A DNA stretch of 64,000 nt, from positions 1,851,435 through 1,915,434 of the forward strand of contig NC_020173.2 in assembly GCF_000224145.3 (NCBI RefSeq), given 5' to 3'. Shown in pieces: positions 44,626-58,800 of this stretch. Numbering within the stretch: position 1 is the first letter of the stretch; every line of letters starts with the position of its first letter. The position numbers and the translations under genes were made by a program. Below the pieces are notes generated by a model. That model was given only the letters and a program-made list of their open reading frames with translations. It was not told where the DNA came from and made no database searches. The DNA comes from Ciona intestinalis. Its lineage: Eukaryota; Chordata; Ascidiacea; Phlebobranchia; Cionidae.

Positions 44626-47600
44626 TCACTTTATATGGTCCCTTCTGCTCGGCTCAGTTGCCGTAGGTGGTGGGGGTGGACCTCGACGGTGAAGATCATC
44701 GATATAAGTCTTCAGCAAATCATCTCGTTCGCGCTCGATTGATTCCAAATTCAAATAACGTTTGTCGTTCTCAAGAAAAGAAATTATTTCCTTCATTGAC
44801 TGAGAATTTGAACGAATATTTTCTTTTGTTCTGGAAAAAGTTCCAGTTGTTAGTAGGGCTTTAAACAGTAGAACATGAGAGAACCTGGTGTTTTGAAAAT
44901 GTAACAGACAAAAATTTAACTGATTGCATTTTTTGCCTAAATGGCATCAAAGTCTCTTGTTCAAAAAATTTTAATTCAGATTTAGGAATTTGTTACAGTA
45001 AAACATGAAACTGATATTTTAAAGTTGCATTATAGTAATGCTATTAAAATTAAATTTAACTTGTAGATACTATCAGGCAATCAAAACTTACTTGTGTGTG
45101 ATAAGCTTACATTCACGTAGTAAATCACGGAATTCAAACTTTGCTTCATTTACCAACTCTTTAATGTAATCTTCAAATTCTCTTTCACGTTTCTGTACAC
45201 ATTTAAACATATATCATGCAAAATCCAAGGCATGACTGACTATTACACAATATTATGCAATGAGCACAATATTGTGTAATAGTCAGTCATGTATAAACTT
45301 TGTTCAGAAGATGAAAAACTAATCAAACAAAACCCAAAATTATTAATATTAACTTTTGTTAGAAAAAAAAAAGAAAAAAGAAAAATAAATAGACAACTCC
45401 TTTTTACTTAAACAGAATTTTTTTATTGAATAGAAAACTCCTTTTCACTTGAATAGAAATCATATATAACTTACCCTGTCACTTGACGAGAACTTTGCAA
45501 ACCTCGGATCATGTTTGACAAGTTTCCTGGCTTCTTTCCACTTGGTAGTGACCGTGATCTTCCCAGTTTCCTCCAGCAGTGTCTTGAAGATGCTCCTCTT
45601 CTTCTTGTGAAGGTTGTCAATGTGGTTCATGAAGTATCTGGGAGGAGTAGGATAAATTAGTGGTCAAAATCTTTATCTTTATTGCTTTTCTAAGTCTTTG
45701 GAGTTGTAAAACTAAGTTATAATAGAACTATACTTTTTGGACTATATTTTTTAGGGAGTTTTTAAACAACACTAGTTTTAGGAAAAAAAAAGTAATTTTA
45801 AAGAACTATAATTTTAGGGGATTGTTAACTTATCATAGTTTAAATTACAAAAGATCCAGAGAAAAACTTCTGTTCTAGCTGCATAGATAAACAAACTTCC
45901 ATTGAGCTTTTTCAGTAAAAAAGCATTCACAAGTATAATATGTTGCAATTAAAACTTTACACATTTAATTTACTTTTCTTTGTCCTCCTTGGAAAGTAAA
46001 GCAGCGAGCTCCCATCTTCCGTCTTTACGAAGAATCCGCCGAGTTTCTGACCAAGATAGATCAGTGTTGCGCACCTGGAAAGTATTTAAAAACATCAAAA
46101 ATCAAAAAAATATTTAAAACAAAAACAATACTATACTTTCAAACATCACTAAAAAAAGTTTTTTACAAACTAGAATAAAACGTTTTGCACACATGTAACT
46201 ATAAAATACAATGTTATACTACCGATTAATATCACAATAATATCAGTCTAAGCAACGATTGCCACACCCACCATATCTGCCAGCAATGCTTTAAAATGTT
46301 GCACAGCTTCATCAAGTCGATGTTTCTGTCGTTCCGAGTCAATTTCTCTCGTTCTCTCAGCCTTCTCTCTCTCCACCTCTTCAGCTCGAGCCTTCAAACT
46401 CTCCTCCGCTCTTCTCTTCCTCCCTGCTTCCTCATCTTCAACCTTTTTAACAGAGGAGGGAATTGACTAAAAAGTTGAAACTCAAAGTTGGAATTCAAAG
46501 TTGACAAAAATAGACTCCATATATATCATGATCTGACCACATTATAAGTTTAACTCATACAAAAAATACTTGGTTATACTTGGTTATAAAAAGATTTTAA
46601 TATTATGACAGACCTAGATAATATTTTCACTAATTTTTACATTTAACTCACACTGTGTTGCCGTGCATATTCCTCCCACCATTGTTCACGTTGGTAAGAG
46701 GATTCCACAGCATTAAATCTGGCATCACTGGACAGCTTAGACTTCGCTTTAGACCAGCGTGAGTATTTCTCTACTTTATTTTCCTCCATCAAAGCAAAGT
46801 AGTCTTTTTTAATCTGTATAAGAACAGGGCGGTTTTAGCAGGCAATAAAATTATACAGCATTTTGAGAATGATCCAGATTTTATATTTTTTTTACATAAA
46901 TGAATACTTTTGTTTAGTAGAATTAATTGTGTTTGTTACTTTTCTGGTTACGTTTTTCATATTTACCAAAATAATTTAATTTTATTTTTTTATTATATAA
47001 CTTTATTCTAGCTTTGATATCCTTAAGTGATGTCCATAACCGCCTGCCAACTTACCACCCTTTAAAAAGAGAGCTTTTAAAAACACAAGCGCAAAAAGCG
47101 TTTAAAAAAAAATTGACAAGAAATCCCAAAACCTTTAGAGCTTTGCTCCACACTGCCGCCTAGTGATAGTGATAGCGTTCGGTCGAAAAAAAAGTTTATA
47201 ATTCTACCTCAAATTATTCGTGTCTATTGCGATGCACCTGCTCACTTCCATAGCACGGACACAACTGTTATACGATACCGTAATCCTCGTCGGGCTAAAA
47301 GCTTGGGCAAGAAAACAGTGAGAATTATACAACAGTTGCTCCACATTAGTTTAGGCTTAGTTACAACGAAGCTAGAGACACTGTGCAGACAAACAGATTT
47401 TAAAACAAAAAATATCTCAGAATTTTTCATTACTAGAAAGGGCAAACTAGCTGTTTTGCCAGGTTGGAAAATATCTAATAACATCAAATATGTTCCCAAG
47501 ACCCATGGCCTATGCTTTACATATACAGTTGTCTGGTTTATGGAGTAAGTGGCATAGAGCAATGGTACTGCAACCAGCAGCAGGTACAATTGATGGGATT

Positions 47601-50600
47601 ATTTTAACAGCAAAAGAACGATCAGGCTCATACTTTATCAGCTTTGCTTCTGCTTTCTTGTTCTTTCTTCTTCTTAGCCGACTGCGCACACTCATTGAAG
47701 AGAGACTCCCGCTCCCGCATCTTGTCGATCCCTCGGAAACGAGGATCTTTTGAATTCTTTGCAGCAAACTCGCTGAAGCTCATCCTAAAACATCAAAAAA
47801 CAAAATTTACAAAAAAATTTTAAAAAAAATTGCAGCTTACAAAACTTTAAAAAATAAAAAGGTTAAAAAAAGGTAGAAATTTAACAAAAAAATTTAAACA
47901 TTTATTGTTTTAAAATTAAAAAAAAAACTTACTTGCTGTTGGGATTAACTTCATGCACAAGCTCTTTAAAGTTCTCTCTCGCTTTTAACAACCATGCCTT
48001 CTTCTCTTTTCTCTCTTCTTCTGCTCGAATTTTAACATACTCATCAAACACCTGAAACAACATGAAATAGTTTTTTAATTTAAAACATTATTTTATTAAT
48101 ATACAACATTGTTTTTATTAACTTTTTTTTAATATACCAATATTCGGATTACATTTTTTATTTATTTTAACACTCGTACATGTTTTAAAATTAAATTACA
48201 GCAGAAAATGTTAACATCTAAAAATATCATATATTTATATTCAATAAAATGGTAACAGCTGAACAGAAAAACATTAACACTCAATTGATTTTCTGCATAT
48301 GCAAAATCAACACAATATAGCTTCTACTTGAAAAAACAAGCTTAATTTTGTAAAGTGTTTTAAAAAAAACAAAACATTTTAAAACATTTGCCTCTGCTTA
48401 CCTTAGGAATATCTAACTCTTAATTTTAATGCAAAAAACTTGGAACCTATTTCTATGACAAACTTAAAGATCTGCAACCTGTATTTTAGTATGATCTCAC
48501 CCGTATAACACAGAATTCCCATAACACTTCAGATTGAATTAACATTACACTTTTAACAACATAAAGCAAGTTACCAACCATATAAGTTAGATAAGAAAGA
48601 GGGACATGGCTTCAATACCGTTTTTCTCTCCTTTGCATTAAGGAGTGTGTGGCGTGGATCAAATACAATTTTGTGAAGTTCTTTTTCCCATGTTGAGAAT
48701 GCAGACACCTGTGGGGCAAAAATTACAGAGATTTAATTATTAGTTGAAAATTTAAATAGTGTGCATTGTGTGTTAAACTCTAAAATTCCCTTGACTAATG
48801 CATAAGCTGTTAAAACATGTTATAAATGGTATAACACTTGTTATACATGGTATAATACATCAATTTTACTACATAGACATGTTCTTTTACTTCATAGACC
48901 AGAGGACTATATTAATAAATCAGTATAAACACCTCAAACAGTGTAAGGTTTCCAACCTAAAATAGAAAAAAACTTTTTTTTTCAAGAAGTAAAACTCACC
49001 TGTCGTTCCTGCAGCATCTGACGAAACTGCTCTGTTCTGACCTCAAGTGGTTGAGCAGCACGCTCTTCCTCGGCTAGTTTCTCTGCTTCCGTCATCTTCT
49101 TCTCTTCATCCCTGTGATGGATAAAAAAACTTGAAAAACTGAAGCCGCATACTCATAGGCAAGTACTACACACGATTTCAAGTAGGTCTAAGAATTACAA
49201 TAACCACAACATTAATGAAAAATTTTACACTCTTACAGATTTAAATTACACAAAATTACACAAAAAAAACAGACATAAAGGTCAGTAACACATTTGACGA
49301 CAGGTTTCCACTTACGTTTTCTTCTTTTTGAGCTGAGGTTGGTCAGAATTTGCTTCTTGGCTTAAAGTTACGGGGTCAGAGGTTTCTGGAATAGAAGATA
49401 GATCGTTGGTTGGACATTGATGCAGAAAATGAATGATGTTTTAACGATGTACTATTTGCATAGAATCTAATTTTTCATAATATATCGTTAAAAATTATGT
49501 TTTTGTTGTTCACATTGTCCCACTTTAACACGTATATAAATTAAAATACAATAAAAATATTATAACCACTTTAACACATATACGGTCACATTGTCCAACT
49601 TTAACAAAGAAAAAACATATATATAAAATCAGAATACTATAAAAATATTATAACTACAAAAACAGGAAAATAAAAAAAAACCTTTTTACCTTCTTCAAGT
49701 TTTCGTTTATGAGGAGGGTCGGCAAGAATTCGGTCAACGTCTAATCGACCAATCAGATCGCTCGGTTTCTCCCACAAAGAAAGTTTTGTCGTTGGGTTAA
49801 AAAAGAAAACTTTTTCATCTCCCGTCCATACAACACACCTTTGTATTAAGATTGGAAGAAATGTATGTTAATGCTTGTACTCGCTTTGCATTAAAACACT
49901 GACTAAATAAAGACTAAAATTAGGTAAATAGGGTTGCAAAGATTTGAAAACATTGACCAAGCATAATATTGGAGATTCTATTTTCTGTAGGTGAGGTTTT
50001 TCTTCCTGAAGCGTGGTGCTTTGGGACTTAAAACAGAGTTGGCTCATAACCCCAAAACCCTAGGTGTTACTGCATGAACCTCGCCAGATGTTTAAGCTGC
50101 CACCTTATCAATAGAAGAGGGCAAGGGCTTTAATATAATGAAAAGAAAGGTTGGGGAACCATTGGATACTGGAGTTACTGGGATAAATATACATACAAAT
50201 ACAATATCCTCAATGCTCTCATTTCCAACTACTAACCCTTACAGAAATGTGTAAAAGGAAGTATCTGGTATTTTGTTATGCGAGCATGTGATTGCGCAAC
50301 ATACATTGAAATACTAACCATGGTGTGCCAGGCACTGGTTTCGTTGCCACTGGTCGTTGTTGTTGCTTCGCTTTTTGTTCGTCGGTCAATTCACTTTTCT
50401 TTACTTCAAAATTATCCTGCAACAAATCGCATATTCAATCACTGCATTTGTCAGCTTTGGTATGGTAGGGTGGGGGAAGATGGGACACCTTTAGCACATA
50501 ATATCCAGATATCCTGATCGTGTTTTAAACAATTAACAAAGAACATAGTTTCATAGTTCTTTGAACGTTCTTTGTTTACTACTAAATGGGACGAGAAAAT

Positions 50601-53600
50601 AGAGTTAAAAAGTGTCCCATCTTCCCCCATCCTACTGTATATAAATTACACCATAACAGAGGAATACAACAGTTAAGTAAACAAAAACAACATAAAAAAA
50701 AGAAAAGTTTAATAAATTTGATTTGTACTTACTTTAGAAGTAACCATTTTTTCCTCTATATTTCCATCTGAAACCAAAAACAAATATTTAAAAGTGACCA
50801 AATCACTAAACAATAAATAGAAGCAACCATATTATTCGACGCTGTGGCAAAGTAGTAAGTGAGCCTGCCTCTAATCCAGAGTTAATGAGTTCAAGGCTCG
50901 TCACTGCTACCTTTGTGGGCGCATGTGTTCTTGGGCAAGACACTTAACGGCAATTGCTTAAACCCAGTGGTCACTAATGGGTTGTCCAAATTATCAGCCA
51001 TACATATAAAAAACGAAATCTAAAGATAATATAAATATCCAAAAAGTAACATACATTATAACTAGTAATATGGCACATGGTGTATAAACACCTGTGTTAA
51101 CTGTCGTTTTCCATTCACATGAGGATAAAGTAAGTTACACTCAATTGAAACCCACCCACCATTCATTTCATTATTCATCTCCAGCTCCTTAGGGCGTTCC
51201 CACCTTGTTTCCATGGTTCGCATGTTGTAGAAATAAACTCGGCCGTCAGGTGCAGTGTGCTCCCGCCACTCCACAACCCCACCTAATGGAATTATCCCTG
51301 GAGGCCCCGTCATCATTGGATGCGGCATGATGTTTGGTGGAAGTCCCATTCGAGGCATCATACCTGGAAGACTCAGAATTTTAATTTTTATCAACTAAAG
51401 TTGATCGCTGCTTTGATGTTGGTCGATTTTTGCTTAGTGCTGAGAATAGATATAAATTTTCCAAAGAGGGTGTTCTAAGACCAAACCTTCTTATCTAGAT
51501 CTGCCAGTGCTTGGGATGGTGCTTTATGTTTAGTAAACATTATTCATATGTAATGATTGTCTAATAGTAATATAAAAGTAATTATAATCTCAATTACAAA
51601 TTATTCGTTTTTTATTTCAAGTTACAAATGTTTGAAAATAAATTACTAATAAAGTGTGGGCTTTTGGTAATGCTGTATTCAAATTGATGGATTAAAGAAG
51701 ATAGCTCTTGTTTATTATTAAAAACAGCACACCTGGTACCATGGGTCGCATTGGCATCATTAAAGGAACAACTCCTCTTTGCATTGGCATTCCTGGCATT
51801 GGACCTTTAAACCAAAGTTGTACAATTACAAACAAAAATTAAATACCATTTCGAAAAAACTGCTTGTTCCAAATTTTTTTGAGCGAAATTAATCACTAAT
51901 AGATAATATCACTAATAAAAAACAAACAACGAAATAAAACATTGTTCAATGAAGTGATTACTTACCAGATCCTGACACCATCATCCGGATAGGAGCTCCA
52001 TTGATGATCTCCCCTCCTCCTCCCACAAATGGAGGATTCTGCATCATCTGTTCGTTGACGACTTCGCCATCTTCATTCTCTTCCTTACCTAATAATTCAT
52101 TTACAATCTTAGCCATTAACCTGCAGTGGCAGGGTATGCAGCCCTACACTGGATTTTGGTGCACAGCCTTTTTTTTCAGTAAACATTTTCACCAATAAGT
52201 TGGATTTGTTTTATAGGAATGCGCATCTAACTATCCCTGTCCCTGTGTTTACAACAAATTGGAGCCTGTGTATACATTCACACAAGACACAATTCCTCTA
52301 AGCAGGTTCGTAGGAATATTCTTTAGTATTACCTCTAGAAATAAGCAAAAAAAATCAAATTAGACATAAAAGCATGATAACTAAAGACTGCTTATGCTTA
52401 TACCATTCTAAACTATTACAGATTTTCATGCAGAAAATGCATTTAAACTTACTTTCATCATTATTTCCATCTTTCTCTTCATTCATTTTATTATCTAAGT
52501 ATAAAAATAAAATAAGTTATGGTATACAAAACATTACACAATAGTAAATGACTAAATTTCCCACTGTCAGACTTGTATAGTATAACATTGGACTGAGTAC
52601 TTTTCCATGGTCACACTTAACTTTAATAGTACTTAAAAATGGAATTATACAATACATAAATATTAGAATATCACTCTATGTTAAATACCTTATGTTGGTT
52701 ACCACTGCACAATATGTTTAGGGCAGTAAACTACAAAACAACTAAAGTAAGACTGTATAGTATTTATCACCTTTACTTTTTAGAAAGTAGAAAAGGCAGG
52801 GATAGTTAGAAGTGCATTCTTTTAAAACAAATGTGATGCTAATGTTTACAGATTAATGCAGTGCAGAAAATTTCAGGGTGGGCCTGCATACCCTGCCACC
52901 CCAGGTTTGGCGTCCATTTTATTACCTGCTTGGTTTGAGCTTTCTGTTTGATTTTCATCATTGATTTGTTCATTGTAACTCTTTCCTTGTTTATTATTAC
53001 CCTGTGTTCGTTCATTCTTTGCTGGAAATGCTGAGAAATTTGGATTGGCAAGAGACTGAACCTAAATATGCAAATAAGTTATCGACTCATTATTATGACA
53101 AAGCATGGAAAGTTTTAATTAACATTCATTGTTTATATATAGACCAACGTCACCATCTATTATTTTTACTTCGTCTAACAGAAATCTTGATGTTTTTTTT
53201 AATTCCTACTTTCTGAAGTGTTATAGTGTATGAAGGGTTTAAACTATTTATTCAAGAAACAAAGCAGCAGATAAGGAGTTACGACCTTACCTCATTTTGT
53301 TTAATAATTTGAACGTTTTCATCCGATGGTTTTTTCCAAACTGATTGTCGAGTTTTTGCATTGTAGTAATAAATCTTGCCCTCGTCAGAGAGTGTTTCCA
53401 CCCAGATTTCTTTGTTTGGGTCAATATTGGGGGCATTTTGAGGGGGAGGGGGGACCATGTGGTCTTGCATTGGACCACCCGGCCCCATAGGACCTTGCAT
53501 GTTACCAGGGGGGCCAAAACCACCTGGACCCATCGGTGGGTGATTCTGTAATAAATAAAGTATGGCGTATCAGATCCATTCAGATGTATAAGAAATTTAA

Positions 53601-54233
53601 TATTTTTATGGTAAAATTGTTTCACATAATATTATAATCACAATCAAAGTTAAAAAGGAGATGCGTTGTATTTAATTTACATTCGACAAGTAATAATAAA
53701 AATTAAAAAGGTTCAACAACATTGCAAATATGATAGCATTAAACTAAAGGTTGCAACTATAGAAGTAGATGATTAAAAGCTTTAAATAGTATTTTTTGGA
53801 AGCTAAAAAAATGTAAATATGATAACCCGGTACTAGTGAAGAATCTTCCCCCCCACACCGTATTTGCTAACCACTAACCCCTAATCCCTAGGTTAAGGGG
53901 TTAGGTCCTTTAGTGTTGATGGTTAGGGGGTTAGTGGTTAGCAAATAAGGGGGGAGACTCTTCACTAGCACCGATAACCCAACTTACCCCATGCATGTTC
54001 ATGTCTGGACCCATCATCCCCTGGCCTTGGTTAAGAGGGGGGCGAAAATTATCAAATTGACCTCCAAATGGTGGTGGACCCCTCATGCCCCTAGGGCCTG
54101 GTTGACCCCCAGGGCCATTATCAGGTCCCATAAAACCTCCAGGGCCGGGTGGGGGACCACGGAACCCACCACCAAACATGGGGCCTCCATTAGGTGGAGG
54201 TCCGAAGTTTGAAGGACCTCGCATATTATTCAT
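44626..54233 (-). CDS. TCERG1: TCERG1 (CA150) transcription elongation/splicing regulator, WW and FF domains
   Basis: Nuclear protein coupling RNA polymerase II elongation with splicing. Twenty-one minus-strand exons: 53988-54233, 53291-53545, 52926-53061, 52453-52494, 51966-52088, 51733-51804, 51160-51363, 50733-50767, 50319-50416, 49690-49838, 49316-49385, 49000-49111, 48619-48708, 47933-48051, 47634-47784, 46652-46813, 46272-46442, 45974-46074, 45475-45637, 45092-45192, 44626-44830; in phase, 934 residues (human 1098). The Gly/Pro/Met-rich N-terminus is followed by three WW domains near 128-158 ([17 protein letters not shown]), 322-352 ([17 protein letters not shown]) and 404-432 ([17 protein letters not shown]). 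FF repeats fill about 490-920: [68 protein letters not shown]. The end [20 protein letters not shown] copies the human end [20 protein letters not shown]. It lacks the long Gln-Ala repeat of vertebrates. Confidence 0.96.
45231..45291. repeat. Perfect 24-bp inverted repeat (short hairpin) in TCERG1 intron 19
   Basis: Arm CATGACTGACTATTACACAA+TATT at 45231-45254 is exactly complementary to 45268-45291, with a 13-base loop (ATGCAATGAGCAC). On the transcribed strand it lies about 40 bp before the acceptor of exon 20. Confidence 0.9.
50463..50640. mobile_element. MITE, GTAGGGTGGGG family, copy 6, in TCERG1 intron 8
   Basis: TGGTAGGGTGGGGGAAGATG then GGACACCTTTAGCACATAAT at the left; AAAGTGTCCCATCTTCCCCC then ATCCTACTGTA at the right. 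Its left end is about 47 bp from the exon 9 acceptor. Confidence 0.93.
50839..51138 (+). mobile_element. tRNA-like SINE, near-complete copy in TCERG1 intron 7
   Basis: Head CGCTGTGGCAAAGTAGTAAG then TGAGCCTGCCTC (A-box-like), GAGTTCAAGGCTC (B-box-like), body CTTTGTGGGCGCATGTGTTC, GGGCAAGACACTTAACGG, CCCAGTGGTCACTAATGGG, linker, and tail GAGGATAAAGTAAGTTACAC. The tail ends about 20 bp from the splice donor of exon 7, which encodes the second WW domain. Confidence 0.8.
53829..53972. mobile_element. Fold-back hAT-like MITE (GGTGCTAGTG family), copy 4, with 8-bp TSD, at TCERG1 exon 1 donor
   Basis: Ends GGTACTAGTGAAGAATCTTC and, inverted, GGTGCTAGTGAAGAGTCTCC; arms TATTTGCTAACCACTAACCC and GGTTAGTGGTTAGCAAATA. 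Flanked by GATAACCC at 53821-53828 and 53973-53980. In TCERG1 orientation the element begins 15 bp after the splice donor of exon 1. Confidence 0.93.
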
Positions 54234-55690
54234 ATTGTGTCAATGGCAATGCTACGAATTTAATGAACAAGCATAACAAAACGATACCTAAACAATTTTG
54301 TTAATTTAAACGAAATTAAAATCCCTTTTCCACTCAGGCGCATAGTTTAAATAGAAAATTATATTCCACGAGTGGAATTATAAGACTTAACGTTTCAATA
54401 TTATAAATAGGAACAACAGCTCACTCGACACCTCTTACGCTGCAGAATACATCTTCAGCACGTGTAAAAAGTTCTAAAACTACACATTAAAACAAATGAA
54501 CAACATCTTTCGCGTCCCATTTTGCTGTGACGTCATAAAACATTGTTTTTTTTCATCATAGAAATATGTTGTTTATTACAAGAGAGATGAGCTCTAATGA
54601 ATGAACACGTTCTAATATAACATGATGAATACAGACCAGGGTCCGTATATAAACATACACGAAAATACGTTTTTAAATATCTCTAATAACAAGTATGCGC
54701 AGAATCATTGTGGTAAAATCATATAGAGTATGTATAAGCTTTATGTTGGTGACATCAATACGAAGTAATAAAAACAGCCGTTAAAGTTGCCGCTCTATAT
54801 AGCCTACTATATACAAGATATACTATCTTTATCTGTATATCCAGGTATTTTTAAATTTACCCGGACAGGGCAAAACAAACCAAATAGACAAAAATAGTAA
54901 CGAAAACAAATAACACACAGATAAAAAGACAGAAACAAACAGTACAACGAGTGCATAAAAAACCGTGTAACATGCAACAAAAGCACAGTCATACAAAAGG
55001 GGGAGTTAAAAATTAATTAACGCAGACATTTTCATTGAAACATCTTTTAAGAAAAACATAGATTAAACCCCTAAGAATAATCCTCTGCAATGTACATCAT
55101 ATTAGATGTTCAACTACAAGGAGTTAAAACCAACAATAGCTCCGCCTGTTTCAATCAAAGGATAATTTGCCATGTTATAGTACCACGATACTTTCACCAC
55201 ACAATATACCAACGACCGGGCGTCCCAATCGCGCTATATGTCGTTTTAATATACATCAGTTGGTCACGTGGAGAAGTTTGGGTTAATAGTATATCACAGG
55301 AAAACTTTAAAAATACAATAGAAGCAAGGTACAACACTTTTAGTATACCGTTATTTTATATATAATGTACTGCAATAATACCACTGTACAGCAGTAAAGG
55401 GTATGTCGTATAGTAAATAGTATGACATAATACTACACAACATAATACTAATGTAACGAAATAAAACGTCACTGAAGCCTTGCAAGCAATCTCATTGAAA
55501 CCTTGAACTTGTAACCCACGGTGAAACCAACTGCATTTAAACTGGAACGTTATGGAAACTCGCTTTGTAGATGAGGCGTTTTATGCGCTGAGAAATTAAC
55601 TAGTGCGAGGCCCCATTCACGTAATTAATCTTACCAATTGGCTTCGAAACGATATTGGTAAAGAAAAGAACTGTTTGACGTAAAATGATC

Positions 55691-55884
55691 TATAGTAGGG
55701 TGAAGGAGATGGGACACCGTTTTCATATTTTCTTATCTCATTCGGTAGTAAGCAAAGAATATTCAAAGAATTATAAAGGTTTCTCCATATACGACTCACA
55801 TATAGAGCATTGTTAATTGTTCAAAATACGATCAGGATAATATGATATTATGTGCTAAAGGTGTCCCAGCTTACCCCACAGTAT
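55691..55884. mobile_element. MITE, GTAGGGTGGGG family, copy 7
   Basis: TATAGTAGGGTGAAGGAGAT then GGGACACCG at the left; AAAGGTGTCCCAGCTTACCC then CACAGTA at the right; internal GGTAGTAAGCAAAGAATATT and GATATTATGTGCT. More diverged than copies 2 or 5. Confidence 0.88.
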
Positions 55885-58800
55885 TAACCACTACCTGCCC
55901 AAAAGGAACGTTCTATAGGCAACAAGTCGAAGACAACATCAGCTGTGGGTTATTTCTCATACATTCCTACACGATTTAGGGAAAGGCGTTGTTTCCGCTC
56001 ATGAATGAGGGTAAAACCTGCGTTGAATTAGCGATAACGTTTTAAGTTTTCACTTAGAAACATGAGCCTTCCTGTTTCGACGCTCATGCCAAGTCAGTCT
56101 TTGTAGCGATCGATGTTAGCATGATTTTCAAAGCGTCCAACTTTAAAAAGGTATATAACGGGGATGCACAGTTCAGGCGAGTCTATAAACAGCAGGTATC
56201 AACACGCGTTGAAATATTTTAAAGGGGTCAAACGTTTAAAAAAATTAGCGGTAGTGGCTTACCTGACTGCGGCTAAAAGGGACAGCATGCAAGGCAGGAT
56301 CAGGTTGTTTAAGTTATAATTATGAAATTAAGTGCTCGAGGCGTTCTTATACATTCCTATTAAAAATAAGCTGTACGCCGTAAAAACTGAGTGTGTATAT
56401 TGTGGGCTAGTTGATCCTTTGGTTGGTAGAGCAGAGCAAACTTATAATACCGCTGTTGTTTCGGTTTGTTTTCGTTCTGCCAGTCATTCTTGGGGTTGGA
56501 GTATATGGTCGACTAACGTCCAAAAACAGAATGGTGATCTGACTGTCATTACATTGAGCGTACCAGGAAATTACAGAGTGAATCACGTAACTGACTAAAT
56601 ATGAGCATTTATATATATATATATTGCATGATCCATGTGTGCTTAGTTTCGGTTAAAAAATAGTACATCAGATATTTCGTTCTGATTTACGAATACTAGA
56701 TTAAATTTCGTATGCGTAGCTTTTTCTACCAGTCGTTTATGTATCCGGTATATTCGTTTATTAAGAGGTGAGGGTAATGCATTGCGGATGTTTGCTGACG
56801 TAGCCCTGCTGCTTACTAACGTTGTTATGAATGATTTGACGATCATCCTTTTTAATACCAAACGGTAAAAGATCTAATAGCCGAACAGCCACAAAGTGCA
56901 GAAGCAATTCCCACTGGACGATGGTATTTTAACTGTCGCGAATCCCGCTGCGACTTCTCGGGCATAGATAACCCTTAATTACCCGCCTTTGTGACGTCAC
57001 AATGACGGGTCGAACCACGGCAAACAAACTGAAGTCAGTGTGGCGGAACCGAGCATGAGAACGCGGAAATTATCATCCGTAGTTAGCCCCTTGTGATTTG
57101 AGCGTCTTTCAACATCGCCTTGCTAGTGCTTAGCCGCGTATATAGCAATCACGTAGGTAATCACTAGGTCTGTATGCACAGCCTGCGTAATATGAACAGG
57201 AAGACAGTCTTCTCTTGCGATGCGACAAGCAAATTGCAACGCAAATAAATAGCAGCGCGGTGATTGCCGCCTTGTCATCTAATTTCCCATGTCGGATTTA
57301 ACTCGCAATAACTGGCAGTGATGAAATTAAATTGGCAAAATTGGAAGCACACTTCCAGCAGCTTAGACTGAGTCAATTTGCTTTATTGCGACTGAGAGTT
57401 GGTCCGTGGAATGGACTTTTCCAACACTCAAGTAATAAGTAGCCCTTCGATGTTAGGAGAAGGTTTTTGGGATTCAGGTTTCGTCGCTCTTTTGTGTTTG
57501 GGCTAGCAGCCAAGACTTGCGCATCGAAGTGACTTAGGAAGGCCGACTTAATTAATGAGAGAAATCAAATTACCTGTGTTCCGCGTTTCGCGTAAGGTAC
57601 CGCTTGGTATATAAGTACGTAATTGCCTAAATACGTACATTGTGACGTGAGTGAACAAAGAAATATTTACCCATGCGTAAAAGGTCTTTCAGTGTTTAAA
57701 CAACTTTGACGCAGACGTGTTTTGAAAACGATACTACATCAAGCGTACCAAAGAATTCATAGCATGACTTTGTCACATACCGGGTTACGCTTTGCTACGT
57801 AATGCAAATACATTGGTGTGAATATATATGAGACGATCATGAGCTGACGCGCTTCACGCTTTTTTCGGTTCGCTGAAAACTGCCCGCATGGAACAAGTCT
57901 ATATTAACTTGACCGAGCGAAGTTGCCGTCTAAGTTTGTTGGCTGAGTTAAAGGCAGTACAAATATCAGACAAATGAGCAGAGAGTCGCATAATAGCGAG
58001 GCTGGATAAATAAACGGGTTCCGTGTTTTCTTGGAAAATTGTTACTTGCATTGAGATAAGTGTACTAAGTTGAAGTCTTTAAAAGAAAGGTTCAGTTTAA
58101 TATAAAATGCTGTATATATGTGAATACATGTCAGGAAGCCTGTATGACGAAATGGATAGTGGTTTGTAGGTGTTATGATTTATTTAAATCGTATACGTTC
58201 AGGCTATCACTTGCCAAGTTGTCAGTTTCCGTAAATTACATTATTTTGAAACATGTTGTTTTGGGTTTAGGTGCCGATAATTGTGTAATTTATTGGTTTG
58301 TACAGATTGCATTGTAGGTCATGCTGTTTAAATTGGAAGCAATAAGTCTCGTAACATCATAGTGAATATTCAAGGCACTTGCAGAAGTCAACAAACTGGT
58401 AAGTGAGTGACTAACTTAAAATCCCGTTGTATTGATGAATCAGTGGGCTTGCATATTATGTAGACGGCTATAAAGAGTCACCGGCTATACTATACGTCAA
58501 GCGATATGTATCTTTATCATCTGTACATAGAGTGTGGGAGCACCGGGCCACTGTTTATCAATAACAACAGTTTTGTGCTTATAGAAGTATTATATCTGAT
58601 GTTTCTAAAAGTTCAAAGAATTGCGTGTTTTTCTGTACATAAAATACGTAAAGTAAAAGTCAGTGGACAACAGGGTTGAGTCAAAAACGTTCAGTTTTCG
58701 ATGAGGAAATGCAACTGAAAGGTGCTGCTGTAATAAGCAAATGTTCATCTGAGCTTATGTATAAGAATTCGCAATCAAAACAGTAATATAAATTTCAAGG

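Noticed and set aside
47242-47767. Overlapping 80-115 codon frames on both strands within TCERG1
   Set aside because: They overlap intron 15 and the antisense of exon 15; only the TCERG1 frame has family support.
56332-56598. 88-codon frame in the TCERG1-TRPC interval
   Set aside because: No homology, no splice signals in context, and composition like the surrounding noncoding DNA.
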